A DNA stretch of 64,000 nt from Lasioglossum baleicum (GCF_051020765.1 NC_134929.1:4552786-4616785); one strand, 5' to 3'; shown: positions 9,520 through 20,382, counted from the first letter of the stretch. Made by a program: numbers and translations. The notes: generated by a model from the sequence alone, not told the origin.

Positions 9520-10818
9520 ATGGAGCTGCCGGACATCCTAAACGAAGCCCTACAGCAACTGGAGGAGACCCAAGATATACAAGGGGTCAAACAGTTCCTG
9601 AGGAAGCATCTCGAGGGAACTAACACAAGATCGGTGGCTACTCAGACCAGGCAAAACTATTTAGTAATCCCGGGTAGAGCATGCAATTGCCCACCTGAAG
9701 AGGAGGTGTGCATATCACAAGAAGACAGCTCGAGCTCTTCATTTTTCTCACTAGAAGAGCCACTAGAGACCGAACAAAAAGGTTTAGACGATACACTCGA
9801 TGACATCCCTGAGGATATACTAAGTGAATCGAAAGAAACAATCGTGATCGCTGCCGAATCCATCCAAGACGATCAGGAGGAAACAATTGCAAGTACGGCC
9901 GTAAAGCGGAATATAGCCGAAGAGGAAGCCACTGTACCAGCTGCCGGAGAGCATCAAACAAAAGAAGAAGATACCATCGTAATCGCTGCCGAAGAGTGGG
10001 ACTCCACCAAGGAGGAGGCCACAATTATTATTGCCGAAGATGTAGACTCCACCAAGGAGGAGGCCACAATTGTTATTGCCGAAGATTTGGACTCCACCAA
10101 GGAGGAGGCCACAATTATTATTGCCGAAGATTTGGACTCCACCAAAGAGGAGGCCACAACGGGTACTGCCGAAGATTTGGACTCAACAGAGGAGGAGGTC
10201 ACAATTATAGCTGCCGTAGAGGAAAACATAAATAATCAGCTAATAGGATTATGGACACCCGGACGGATGCTAGAGATCGGGGAGAAAAATGCAAAAGAAG
10301 CTAACGACTTTGAGTACGTGCACAGACATGGTATAGAAAGATTGAGACAAGAGGAGGAAGTAGAAAAAGAAAGGAAGCAGCTAGTAGAGCAAAACCGACA
10401 AACATTTACAGGTATAAAAATAGTGAGCCCCATTATACCACGGAGACCGAAGCAAGCAACTATACCAAATAAACAAGTACATTGGAAGGAAAGGACAGCC
10501 AACAGAGACCATTCGCCGCCGATAAGACCATTTAATTTAACCCCGCTGCCGAGATATGGAGAGCCACCCCTCTTAACGAGGGAACCACGATTGACAAGGG
10601 AACAGCCAAGAAAAGAAAGGGAAATCGAATTGATCGATAGACAGAGAGGCTGCTGGAGATGCGGAAGAAGAGGACATAGCCACAGGTATTGCAACGCACC
10701 AGCGTCGGAATACTGCTTCCGATGTGGCCGAGGAGGCTACACAATCAAAACTTGCCCAAAATGCGGCCCAGAATGGAAAGAAGGAGGCCCGCATCATCCT
10801 TGGGGGTATAAAGAATAA
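9520..10818 (+). CDS. Gypsy-1 ORF3: acidic, repeat-bearing zinc-knuckle protein
   Basis: This 432-residue ORF sits between pol and the 3' LTR, where errantiviruses keep env, but it shows no signal peptide or membrane segment. The first half is acidic and holds five copies of a 15-residue repeat (DSTKEEATIIIAED type, residues about 161-233). A charged, likely helical stretch follows. The C-terminus carries a CCHC knuckle, C378-x2-C381-x4-H386-x4-C391, and a second one, C399-x2-C402 to C412, with tyrosine at the histidine position (Y407). This layout copies the Gag C-terminus, so ORF3 may have arisen by duplicating the nucleocapsid end. An RNA-binding or assembly role is inference. Expression may need splicing or reinitiation, 91 bases after pol. 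Confidence 0.85.
   Translation: MELPDILNEALQQLEETQDIQGVKQFLRKHLEGTNTRSVATQTRQNYLVIPGRACNCPPEEEVCISQEDSSSSSFFSLEEPLETEQKGLDDTLDDIPEDILSESKETIVIAAESIQDDQEETIASTAVKRNIAEEEATVPAAGEHQTKEEDTIVIAAEEWDSTKEEATIIIAEDVDSTKEEATIVIAEDLDSTKEEATIIIAEDLDSTKEEATTGTAEDLDSTEEEVTIIAAVEENINNQLIGLWTPGRMLEIGEKNAKEANDFEYVHRHGIERLRQEEEVEKERKQLVEQNRQTFTGIKIVSPIIPRRPKQATIPNKQVHWKERTANRDHSPPIRPFNLTPLPRYGEPPLLTREPRLTREQPRKEREIELIDRQRGCWRCGRRGHSHRYCNAPASEYCFRCGRGGYTIKTCPKCGPEWKEGGPHHPWGYKE
10000..10218 (+). repeat. 45-bp coding repeats in ORF3
   Basis: Five in-frame copies begin at 10000, 10045, 10090, 10135 and 10180, each starting GACTC and encoding a 15-residue acidic unit. The first three are nearly identical; the fourth and fifth are more diverged. 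The unit ends in ATTGCCG or GCTGCCG, close to the motif spread through the element. Confidence 0.9.
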
Positions 10819-11456
10819 AGTCGATAAAGATAATGCGCTGCCGATAGTACAATGTTACTAATTTATTTGGAATACTGAGTCAATCCATAAAAAGTCAAGT
10901 TTAGTACGCTGCCGAGGTGATTTCCTCCGTCCATGGATTAGCCAGATAAGTTATATTAGAAAATGAAAGAGAATTAAAGTTTTTTTGTTTTGTTTGTGTC
11001 GCTGCCGAGAAGGCAGACCTACACTCAACGTATTGTTAGTGTATTAACATTTGCTGCCAAGAAAGGGGCGGTAAGATAATAAGTTCCTATGTTAGCACGT
11101 AATTTTGTATTAGCAACCGACCAAAGAGATTAGATTAAAGAATCGTTGCCGAAACAGGAGTACCAATTATTATAGGAACCCAATACCCATTCCAATAGTT
11201 GCGAATAACGGTCGTTTGCGGAAAAATTTTGCGAGCCATTTGGTTAAAAGAAATATCGGTCGTCGAAGGATCCTCGCCCGCAATGGTGTACAACAATTAG
11301 TAAGTATTTCGTGTAACGGGGTAAGGTAGCGAATACATGTTGGGGTAAGGGGAAGTAGTTTTGTGATATTGGATGGAACGAGTCAAGGGAGAACGTCCGC
11401 TACCCAGCCCGCGAAAGCCTGATTGGTGGCTGCCACCGGTATGGCCCGGTCTCCCC
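10819..11456 (+). other. Gypsy-1 3' untranslated region
   Basis: This noncoding stretch between ORF3 and the polypurine tract has GCTGCCG at 10838, 10908 and 11001 and GCTGCCA at 11053. No ORF was supported. Confidence 0.6.
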
Positions 11457-11470
11457 GAGGGGGGGAGGAG
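11457..11470 (+). other. Polypurine tract of Gypsy-1
   Basis: GAGGGGGGGAGGAG lies one base before the 3' LTR and is the expected primer for plus-strand synthesis. Confidence 0.85.
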
Positions 11471-11471
11471 T

Positions 11472-13205
11472 TGTGACGTGGCAAGATTGCCTACGTCACT
11501 CGAACTTCCATAACGGAAGACCGGGCCACCCTTTGGTCAAGCATCGCGATAAGGGCCGCTGCGAGCGCTCTCCCTGGGCACGAGTGAGACCCAAAAAGGC
11601 GCATTCTAATGTTTTGAATGTCGCGCCAAATTGCGCGACTAAAGTTTACAGGACCATATCCGGGTCCCAGGCGGGATCCGGAAATTCTACTTTCATCGCG
11701 GAAGCAACGAGCCTCGAGGATGAGCACCTCGAGGCAGGCGAAAGGCAGAATCCCGAAAGGAAATAACGAGAGATCGTCAAGGCCCAGGACTGTCAACCTG
11801 GAGGCGCCGACGAGGGCATCCGCTGCTGAGACGATCAACTACTCTGCCCTGTCGTCGCCTCGTCCGGGAAGAAGCAGCAGAGCAACCGGATTGGCTGACG
11901 CCGATCGTCTCCTCGGGAAGCGGCCAATCGGAAGACAGCGCTGCCGGATATGCCGTGAGACGCCGGAAGCCGAACGCCGTCGTCTGGGATTCGTCAACGC
12001 GAAATTCCGCATTAGCGATAGGTCGAGACGTTGCGCGAAGGAAGTAGAATCGAAAAGTGGGGGACGCCCTGCTTCCGCGTACCCGAGCTGCCGCGTGAAC
12101 GATCACTGCGTCTTTGGAATCGTTAACGGACAGTTGTCGCTTTGAACGATTGCTTATAATTCTTGTATTTTGCGCCTGCTGAGACCAAGGGACCTAGAGA
12201 TTCGCTGCCGTTCAGCTATCGCTGAATTACCAGTGGTAAGCGCCGATCAGGCTTTCGATATTAATTATTCGTGAATTTCGTGTTGGCTCGGGTAGCGCGG
12301 CGAGGTTAGGTATTCGTGTCGCGAGAGTTAACGGCAAACGAGGCGGACGATATTTGGGTGACACTATTGGTGTCGAATCACGAATCCTTCGTATTGTGAA
12401 GGATATCGTTGTCGCGGTACGAATCCGGTCGGATAGCGGGGGGCCGCGTGGCCGCCTTATGGCGGTTGTACGACGCCGATCTAAACGCGAAGTCGCGGAT
12501 TCGGGATACTATCGCCGCCGCCGTTAATTCTAATTAACCTGCGCTCGTTCCACGGTGTGAAGCCGTCGCGTGTTCGATTCGTGGTCGTAAATTCTGTTCG
12601 ATCGACGCAAGTCCGAGAGAAATCGCGAATTCCATCTGAGTTCGGTCGGAAATCGGCCTTCGAGGCCTTCCGCGTCGCGAAGTTCCTATCGCTGCCGAAT
12701 TCTTCGCGAGTTTGTAAAGTACGGGAGAAACAGCGCGTGCGATTTCCATCAGTCGCGATAATACGCGCCGGCTACTTTGTATTCGCTGCCGAGTCGTCGG
12801 CAGCCCAGTCGAACCGTTTAATAAACATCTTGCTAGCCGAAACGTTGTTTATTCCTTGTGTGAAAACCTTCCCGTCGCGGGGAACGTCTCGTGTTCTCCC
12901 GACGTAGAATCCTGCGCCCTCGCGAGAGCTATTCAGAATTCGTTTGCTACGTCACAGTCTCGAGAGTCCAACCGCGTTACGCTTTCGTGTTTAGATTACG
13001 ATTCTTTCGTGTGACACCTTCAGGTGTCTGGCGCCCGAAATTGCATCAAGTTGGATTTTCAAATAAAGAGACTGTGGGCGTATTTTGTCCCGAGAGGACC
13101 ACGCATCGCGCGGCCGAGCGTGGCCCGGCGTTTCGTCTGTAAATTCTCGGTGTCGCTATTCATCGTTCGACCATCCATACGAAAAGTTAAGAAAGCGACG
13201 TGACA
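11472..13205 (+). repeat. Gypsy-1 3' LTR
   Basis: It has the same length (1734 bp) and sequence as 1371-3104, apart from C at 12077 where the 5' LTR has T. It is followed by the target duplication CGAT. Confidence 0.95.
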
Positions 13206-13807
13206 CGATATAATTGTTGTAGAGATATATTAAATATATTTTTCAAAGCACCGATCTCACTGATGCGAGAAGATAGCTTACTCGCACCGAAGCGAACGGC
13301 TTACACGAAACGAACAATGTATACAATGTATCTGATGTGTAGCCGTGAAATGAGTTTTATATTAAAGTTTCCAGAGTACATAACTCGTTTATATTAATAT
13401 GTTAGTTGTGTCCCATCGTGATTATTAATGCATATGCTTTTCAGATTTTCGAATTATGCGAACGTCTTTAAAAAATTGCATATGTATTTTAAAACATTGG
13501 AAAAAAATGCATATTTCCTATTGAAGTATGGGAGATACCAGTTTTATAAAAATTCAGTAATGGGATATTGTCGAAATCATTTCGCTTAATTTTTTTCAGA
13601 ATTTTATATGTACAATATATATGTATAGTGCAATGTACTTAAAAAAAAATAAAAATCAACTTTTTCGATATTACTTTACCTTTTGTATGTGTATTATGTA
13701 ATATTGAACATTTTTAACAAACGTAAAAATGCAATATAAATATTGCTTTGACAATATATTTGAAATATCACTACAACAATTATATGATTCAGAAAGAAGA
13801 AAAAAAA
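13206..13807. repeat. Diverged direct copy of left-arm sequence
   Basis: Positions 13300-13720 follow the order of 760-1180 in the same orientation but with many substitutions and gaps. The palindromic element therefore held an older internal copy of its own arm before Gypsy-1 entered at CGAT. Confidence 0.65.
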
Positions 13808-15244
13808 GTGTTTAACGAAAAAGAAAATCATTCGGTGTGGGATTTGATCCAAGGCCGGAGATTCGATTCGCAGCGGGAGACCATGCCGTCTGCACTAATC
13901 GTATCTGCTGGAAGTATTGTTCATATATTGAAATATAGGCAAATAAAATATTTTTAAAATTATTTTTTTAAGAGTATTGCATTTTTTAAAGTTTGTACAA
14001 TATTTTTCTGAATACAAGAATGTTCACTATTACATAATACACCTCCAAAACCTACCGAGCACTAAAAACTCTATTTATTTACGTTTCGTACAATTTTTAT
14101 TATAATATGTGTTTGGATAAAGAAGTTTATCGAATCAATACACTATATGTAGTACGATGCATTATATAAAAAATTCTGAAAAAAATTAAAAACAGTTGTT
14201 TCAACAATATCTCATTACTGAATTTTTATGTACCTGATATCTCCCAAACTTCAGTAGGAAATATGCATTTTTTCGAATTTTAGGAAATTTCCAATTTTTT
14301 AAAACCTGTTTCCACACTCTGTAAAATCTGAAAAAACATACATTAATAATCACGATAAAACACATCCAACATAATAATTTAAACGTGGCACGGCGAGAAC
14401 TTCAATGTCGTATTACGCTTGAATTTATTTCGGATCAATTCCTTCATGCATGCCGTTCGTTTCGTACGAATCGCACGCTCGCCACAGTGCTCCGAACCAT
14501 TGACAAAAATCGAAAAAGTCACTGCTTCATATCGATTTAAAACAATGTTCATACTATGTCAAAATAAATCAGTTTTTGAGAAAAAGATTTAAAAAATTCA
14601 GTAGGAAATTAGTTACAAGCGAATCTGTACGCGAATTTTAGGAAGATCAAATAGTAGACGTTTGTTGTTCAATTAACACAGATCTACAAAGCGTATTTGT
14701 TAAATTTTCAATATAGGTCCACATAAAGAAGTTGTATAATGCAACTTTTAGTATTTCTTCCACAATTCCGATCATTTGCTATTTATGAAAAAAATTTAAT
14801 TTAAAACGACGTTTCAGTTTCGGAAGAACTGAACTGCGAATTCATATATCTACTGAAAACCACCAATAAAACAAAATTTTGTTTGTAAATATCGTTTTTT
14901 AATGTTTAAATAAATACTATATTTATAATAATATCATATTGTGATTGCTCTCAATATAAATAAAAAAACCCACTTTGTTTCATGTCTCTATCATAAACAG
15001 AACAAAAGTTATTGAATTTTGTCCAAGAAACAGGCATTCCGGCGCACTGTGGATCGGTGCGAGCTGAGCTAAGCTCGACTGGATTGATCGAGCCGGTCGA
15101 GTACTCGCATCGATGCAAGTAACTCGCACCGATGCGAGCCGATGACGTCGGCGCGAGTAGCTCGCTTCGATGCGAGCCGCTCGCTTCGACCAATCGAGTC
15201 GAGCTTAGCTCGGCTCGCATTTTGCGAGTACTCGAACAGCCCTA
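13808..15244. mobile_element. Right arm and terminus of the palindromic hAT-like element
   Basis: This is the inverted partner of 1-1370 with small differences. It holds the minus-strand tRNA-like unit (13831-13903) and ends in TCGAG/ACTCGC repeats and a terminus that reads TAGGGCTGTTCGAGTACTCG inwards. Copia coding sequence resumes directly after it. An 8-bp duplication cannot be checked because the left tip is outside the window. Confidence 0.75.
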
Positions 15245-15245
15245 A

Positions 15246-15794
15246 TGGGTACCCCGTCCGAATAATAAAAATATCGCCGATTGCACATGGGTTTTTAGCA
15301 TTAAAATGGATGAAAGAAGTAATCCATGCAAATATAAAGCGAGATTGGTTGCAAGAGGTTTTAGTCAACAATATTTGTTAGACTACAATGAGACTTTAGC
15401 GCCAGTAGCTCGTATTGCAACCTTTCGAATGCTCGTAGCCTTTGCAAATCAACATAATTTATTAATTCACCAAATGGACGTTAAAACAGCCTTTTTAATT
15501 GGTCTACTGAAAGAGGAGATTTATATACGTGTACCAGAAGGTATTCAAGCGCAAGGAAGTCAAGTATGCAAATTAAATAAAGCATTATATGGCTTAAAAC
15601 AATCGGCCAGGTGCGTTTCAACTTTTTGAAGTGACTCTTCAAAACCATGGTTTTCATATTGTAATTACACAGGAATCATATTTATAAAAATATATATGTA
15701 AGTTTGTACGTTGCGAACTTTTAATAGTAACGTACGATAGAAGCACATTGAAAAACTTTAAAGATTATTTAAAGAACATATTTTCAATGACAGA
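15246..15794 (+). pseudogene. Copia reverse transcriptase fragment, first part
   Basis: Translation gives the Ty1/Copia RT core: a WVF...YKARLVARGF block, then HQMDVKTAFL and LNKALYGLKQSAR. The frame breaks after about 15620 and the recognisable part ends near 15794, where a MITE is inserted. It begins abruptly at the end of the palindromic element, so the 5' part was removed or lies beyond the window. It is a dead remnant with no LTRs in view. Confidence 0.85.
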
Positions 15795-15796
15795 TA

Positions 15797-16541
15797 CAGT
15801 AATTTTTCGATCGGAGTCTCCACACCCGGGTGTTGGACGGACTTGGGTAGAGTACGGAAGCTATATTTTTATGACTGCGTCTACCGCGCCGAGACTTCAA
15901 ACGACGAGCCGAACATAGAGAAGGACAGAATGAAATAGGATCGCGTGTCGCCGTCGCCGGCACAGTTTAAAGGCCCGTGCGTCATCACAATGAAACACCA
16001 AGACCTCAGCTTTCTTATTTTCTATGATATCATTATGGAACTTTCACCAACATATTCGTGACATTTCTCTGATTAAAATGATACCAAACACGATATATTT
16101 TGGCCAATATTTAGTGGTTTAATCGACGATGAAAATTTCGAACGCAACGAAGAAGAGCGTATTGGAAAGAAAGAGACGCGAACAGTAGCCGCCGCCGGTT
16201 CGCATCTCTTTCTTTCCAGTACGCTCTTCTTCGTTGCGTTCGAAACTTTTACCGTCGATTAAACCACTAAATAACGTTGAAATTATATCGTGTTTGGTAT
16301 CATTTTAATCAGAGAAACGCCAGGAATAAGTTAGTAAAAGTCCCATAAACCGATCATTAAAATTAAGAAGTTTGAGAACTCGATTCACTCGAGTCAATGT
16401 GTGGTGTTCACACCGATATACCCGAGCCGAGATCAATCATCGCCGCTCTACGGCGCGGAGCAGCGTTGGCCGGCAGTGGAGTGAGTAGGCACTGGACTCC
16501 GATCGGAGACACCCCCCAAGACTCCGATCGAAGAATTACTG
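15797..16541. mobile_element. TA-flanked palindromic MITE (Tc1/mariner-like) in the Copia remnant
   Basis: The left end CAGTAATTTTTCGATCGGAG and the right end CTCCGATCGAAGAATTACTG are inverted repeats. TA flanks both sides (15795-15796, 16542-16543). Removing the 745-bp element and one TA restores the Copia reading frame, which fixes the borders. The inner part (about 16057-16320) is a second, tighter palindrome with a GC-rich loop. There is no ORF, so it is non-autonomous. Confidence 0.88.
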
Positions 16542-16543
16542 TA

Positions 16544-16668
16544 TGAACGAAATGAGATTATTCTTAGGAATAAATGTTGAAAGAAAAGATGATATAATCA
16601 CTCTAGATCAAAGCATCTATTTACAAAATGTTTTAAACAAGTACAAAATGAGTGACTGTGAAGCGCCC
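16544..16668 (+). pseudogene. Copia reverse transcriptase fragment, second part
   Basis: The translation starts MNEMRLFLGI and continues IYLQNVLNKYKM, the RT C-terminal block of Copia elements, in frame with the part before the MITE. Similarity stops near 16668 and the following ORF sequence is not recognisable. Confidence 0.8.
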
Positions 16669-17743
16669 CCTAGACGTTCAATAATATTGTCAATGCAGAT
16701 TTACATTGAAGCTCCCGTGAATACGCTTCAATATGATCTCGTCAATCTAGCTATCAATACGGCGACTGCGCATTGTGACGCATTTGTTACGACGCGACGC
16801 ACACTGGTTCACGCGCTCGATCCAGCTGTTCATTTGGTAAAAAAGCAACTTGCCCAAATCGATGTTTATTGAATGTATATTGCTTCCTAAATGCCCATGA
16901 CATTCGAAAACGATGAAATTAATGAGATTTATTGAAAATTGTGATTAGAACAAGCATTTAAAAATCAACATTTTATGAATCCTACTTGCCACCGAAAAAT
17001 TACCTATTTTCGTATTGATACCCTGGAGAATCTATTTAATATTATGTGTCCATTTTTGTTGCAAATGAATAGTATTTGTCTGTATTTAGAGTATATCTCT
17101 TGTACTAAGATTTAATATTTATAATTTATTGAAATAACAATACTCTCTCAATAAACTAAATAGAATCTTCAAAGTTTTCAATCTTTGGTGAAGGATATCT
17201 TTCGAGTCCCCCATTTAAAGCGTATATGTAGCCTGAATTGCGGCCGAACCTCTGGCATTTTGATGATGCAGTCGAACAATTAATATTGAAAGATGTTGAA
17301 GAAAAAAGTAATGACAATAATGATTTGTCAATATAATATAGTATAATGTTAATTGTTATTGTTTTTTATACAATAAAAATTATATTTTTGTTTTTTATAA
17401 TTAATATTATGTTTTTCCCACAGTTTTAAATAAAGTATTTTTAATTATGTTTATAAAATCCATTACTTCAAAAATGATTGATTATTGTGTTTATTTAAAA
17501 CCTGAACCTGATTTATCAGACACTTCCGATAATCTGAGAAAAAAATGTTTTAAACAAAACTTAATCAACATTCAGCAGTCTACAAATTTCAATCGAAAAA
17601 ATTAAAAAGGAAATTTTTAATGCATAAATAATTAGTCACCTTGAATTTTTAAAAGTCTATATATGTATTTTTGACTTCATAATATTGTAGCTGATATCAA
17701 AACGAATCCAACGACCTAAATTACTATACATACCTTTAAACTT
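16669..17743. other. AT-rich interval without recognisable genes
   Basis: I see no supported ORF, terminal repeat or RNA gene. The interval is AT-rich, more so after 17050. Confidence 0.5.
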
Positions 17744-18360
17744 TGTGACGTGGCAGATTCAGCCTACGTCACTCCGAACCTTAGGCGAAAGACCGGGTCA
17801 CCGAAAAAGCGGTATAATAACGAAACGGCTATAACGAACGCTCTCCCTGGGACATCCGAACGCCCAGAGAATAGAATTATCGCATTTGAATGTCGCGCCG
17901 CCGGGCGCGACAAGAGTTTTCAGAAACCACCGAAATCGGCAAGGAGCCCGATACCTGTCTCCGGCCGCCGATTGGCGGAAGGCCGCAAGCGAAGACGCTC
18001 GGAACACCAATCACAGGGCGCCGCTGGCGAGGAAGACGGCGAGGATTGGACCGAGCCCGGATCTGTCAACCCGGAGAAATCGACGAGGCTGTTAAACATA
18101 AGGACGATCAGCAGTCCACCCTCGTCGACGTCTCATCCGGAAAATGCCATGAGAGCTACACCGGAACGGCTCAGATCCATGGATGCCGACTTACCGCCTT
18201 ATATCGGCCGGGCTTCGGAAAAATAGAAAATACCGAAGGCCCGGGCCGACATGTCATCGAGTCGTCCCTGCGCCCAGAAACAACGTGATTGGCCCGAGCG
18301 TCGCCGAAGACGAGAGTGGGGGGAAAACTCGCTTCCGCGTTCCGAACAGGGGGTCCAAGC
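17744..18360 (+). repeat. Diverged LTR related to Gypsy-1
   Basis: It starts TGTGACGTGGCAG like Gypsy-1 and follows the first 600 bases of that LTR with gaps (shared landmarks include CTACGTCACT, GAAAGACCGG, CTCTCCCTGG and TGAATGTCGCGCC). It is broken at 18360 by another element and appears to resume at 20302-20382, where Element II cuts it. It belongs to a sister family or an old copy. It lacks the GCTGCCG motifs. Confidence 0.75.
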
Positions 18361-18857
18361 CATGGATATAGGAATATAGGGATGGAGCATGTCGTTGCGG
18401 GGTGGAAGTCATTTTCAGGAGGGGACGAGGTAGAAGCATGGAATCATGGGTAGGAATTGCATCTTTTTCATTGACTGTGTCCGGCGCAAGCGCAGTACGT
18501 CATTATGCATGCGTTACTATAATATAGGGATGGAGCGTGAGCTAACATTATGGGCAAGGGGGGTTATTTTTCGATAATGGCCATATAACGGCAAATAGAA
18601 CGCGAGGGATTAAAGAAAACTAAAATTATAGACTATAGAAAGGAAATTAAAACGTGTAACACGAATTAAAGAACATACTAATTTTACATAATTTCTTATT
18701 TATATTTTAAAATTATTATTTTTAGTAAATGAATAGGTGTTATATATTTAATAATTAATAGGGATATCATAAATGTAATTTTTTCTTATAGTATAATTAA
18801 AAATAGGGTACAATAAGTTTTTACACATAATAGGTTTTTACATATATACAATATGTA

Positions 18858-19500
18858 CAGTAGCGGACCGCTCTAAATAAGACGATAACTTTTTTAATAT
18901 AGTACTATACGATTTGAACTGTTTTGGGAAGCTAAAGCAATTAGTTTACAAAAGGATGTGAAAAGAAATTTTTTCAAAAATTGCAATTGATCGAAATTGT
19001 TGAAAAAATACTAGAAAATGATATTTGATTTTTTTATGTGGGCCTATATTGAAAATTTAAAAAATACGCTTCGTAGATCTGTGTCAACTAAACATATTCT
19101 GAAAATTTCGTCAAAATCGGTCGATGTTGCAATGAGCTACAAAGTTTAAAGATGGTAAAAATTGCAGATTTTCCAGCTTTTCGGCAATAAATCGTGAAAA
19201 TCTGCAATTTTTAGTAGCTCAACGCAACATCGACCGATTTTGACGAAATTTTCAGAATATGTTTAATTGACACAGATCTACAAAACGTATTTTTTAAATT
19301 TTCAATATAGGCCCACATAAAAAAGTTAAAAATTCAACTTTTAGTATTTTTTCTGTAACTACAACCAATTGTTATTTTTGAAAAAATTTCTTTTCACATC
19401 CTGTAGTAAACTAATTGCTCTAGCTTCCCTAAAAAGTTCAAATCGTATATTTAAAAAGTTATCGTTTTTTAGAGCGTTCGAATATTAATTCGACTAACTG
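18858..19500. mobile_element. Nested TA-flanked palindromic MITE
   Basis: The 643-bp element begins CAGTAGCGGACC and ends in GACTAACTG, with TA on both sides. The two halves are inverted copies meeting near 19175, so the RNA would form a near-full-length hairpin. Related half-units occur at 51040-51313 and in the palindromic element at 430-560. Confidence 0.8.
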
Positions 19501-19507
19501 TATTTTT

Positions 19508-19561
19508 AGCGAAATTTAGTCTCTTCTGCTTATTAACTTTATTAATAAACGGCTTCTTTCG
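19508..19561 (-). pseudogene. Tc1-like transposase fragment (minus strand)
   Basis: The minus-strand translation resembles the basic RKKPF...KQKRLNFA segment of Tc1 transposases and is an inverted copy of 19905-19960. It is only a remnant. Confidence 0.5.
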
Positions 19562-19784
19562 AAACCGTGCACTTTCTTAAAATCTCAGAAAACTTACTTG
19601 AAAATAATTAAAAATAACAGAGCCAAACGTTATAAAAGGGTGTTTGCAACCCTGGCGATTGAGCTCAGTTATTTTTAAGAAAGTTTTATCAGTGGGACTT
19701 TCGGTCGTCCCTGGGTTAATTGTTAGAGTCAGGACCTGCAATCTAATATATTAGGGTACTGTTTTTTCGTGAAAGGAACATGTT

Positions 19785-19991
19785 TTGCACGGTTCTGGCT
19801 TCTCGCTCAATAGGGATTATCGGGTCATAAACCCCGACGTGCGATTCACAGGATTCACAGCTGTTGGGGACTTTAATGAAAATAATTTTCATGGTCGTAT
19901 TCCTCGAAAAAATCTGTTTACTGACAAAGTTAATAAGCAGAAGAGACTAAATTTCGCTAAAAAACATGTCAGCAAAAATAAATATTTTTGA
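19785..19991 (+). pseudogene. Tc1-like transposase fragment
   Basis: The C-terminal part of this short frame reads GRIPRKNLF...KQKRLNFAKKHV, which fits the DNA-binding-to-catalytic linker of Tc1 transposases. It lacks the DDE residues and is a fragment within the 18361-20301 element. Confidence 0.6.
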
Positions 19992-20382
19992 AAACGTCAC
20001 ATATTCTCACAATACTCACGTTACTCTGGTCATCAGAGAGGGTTACATTTTTTCTCCTCGATTTCCTCGATTTCTCAGTTCTGACTGCTGGGCTGCACTA
20101 AAAGGTTATGTAACTGTATTATGTAACCATTATGTAACGCATGCATAATGACGTACTGCGCTTGCGCCGGACACAGCCAATGAAAAAGATGCAATTCCTA
20201 CCCATGATTCCATGCTTCTACCTCGTCCCCTCCGGAAAAGAAATCAGCCCCCTTGCCCAAAATGCTAGCTCATGCTCCATCCCTATATTCCTATATCCAT
20301 GGTCCAAGCTGGCGTGTTAAAAATGTGACCAGTATTTCAGCGCTCTCTGTGCTCTGGGACGGAACTAATGACAGTATATATA

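Larger units (their letters stand above)
1371..13205 (+). mobile_element. Gypsy-1: complete Ty3/Gypsy LTR retrotransposon
   Basis: The element is 11,835 bp with two 1734-bp LTRs starting TGTGACG and ending GTGACA. It is flanked by a 4-bp duplication CGAT (1367-1370 and 13206-13209). The order is LTR, tRNA-Lys-type primer site, leader, gag, pol in the -1 frame (protease, RT, RNase H, integrase, the Ty3/Gypsy order), ORF3, polypurine tract, LTR. All reading frames are open and the LTRs differ by one base that I could find (1976 T versus 12077 C), so insertion is recent and the copy may be active. It lies inside a palindromic element. The 7-mer GCTGCCG recurs throughout its sense strand. Confidence 0.95.
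18361..20301. mobile_element. Inverted-repeat element with an 8-bp target duplication
   Basis: The ends read CATGGATATAGGAATATAGG inward from both sides, and GTCCAAGC flanks the element (18353-18360, 20302-20309). Arms of about 160 bp follow. An 8-bp duplication fits the hAT, P or Merlin groups; the CA start slightly favours P-like. The interior is not its own: it holds a TA-flanked MITE and Tc1 fragments. A second partial copy of the terminus sits at about 18525-18575. Confidence 0.75.

Noticed and set aside
9520..10818. ORF3 as an envelope protein
   Set aside because: No signal peptide, transmembrane segment or furin-type site; it has zinc knuckles instead.
15306..16872. Functional Copia gene
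   Set aside because: Only part of the RT domain is left, it is interrupted by a MITE and frame breaks, and no LTRs are in view.
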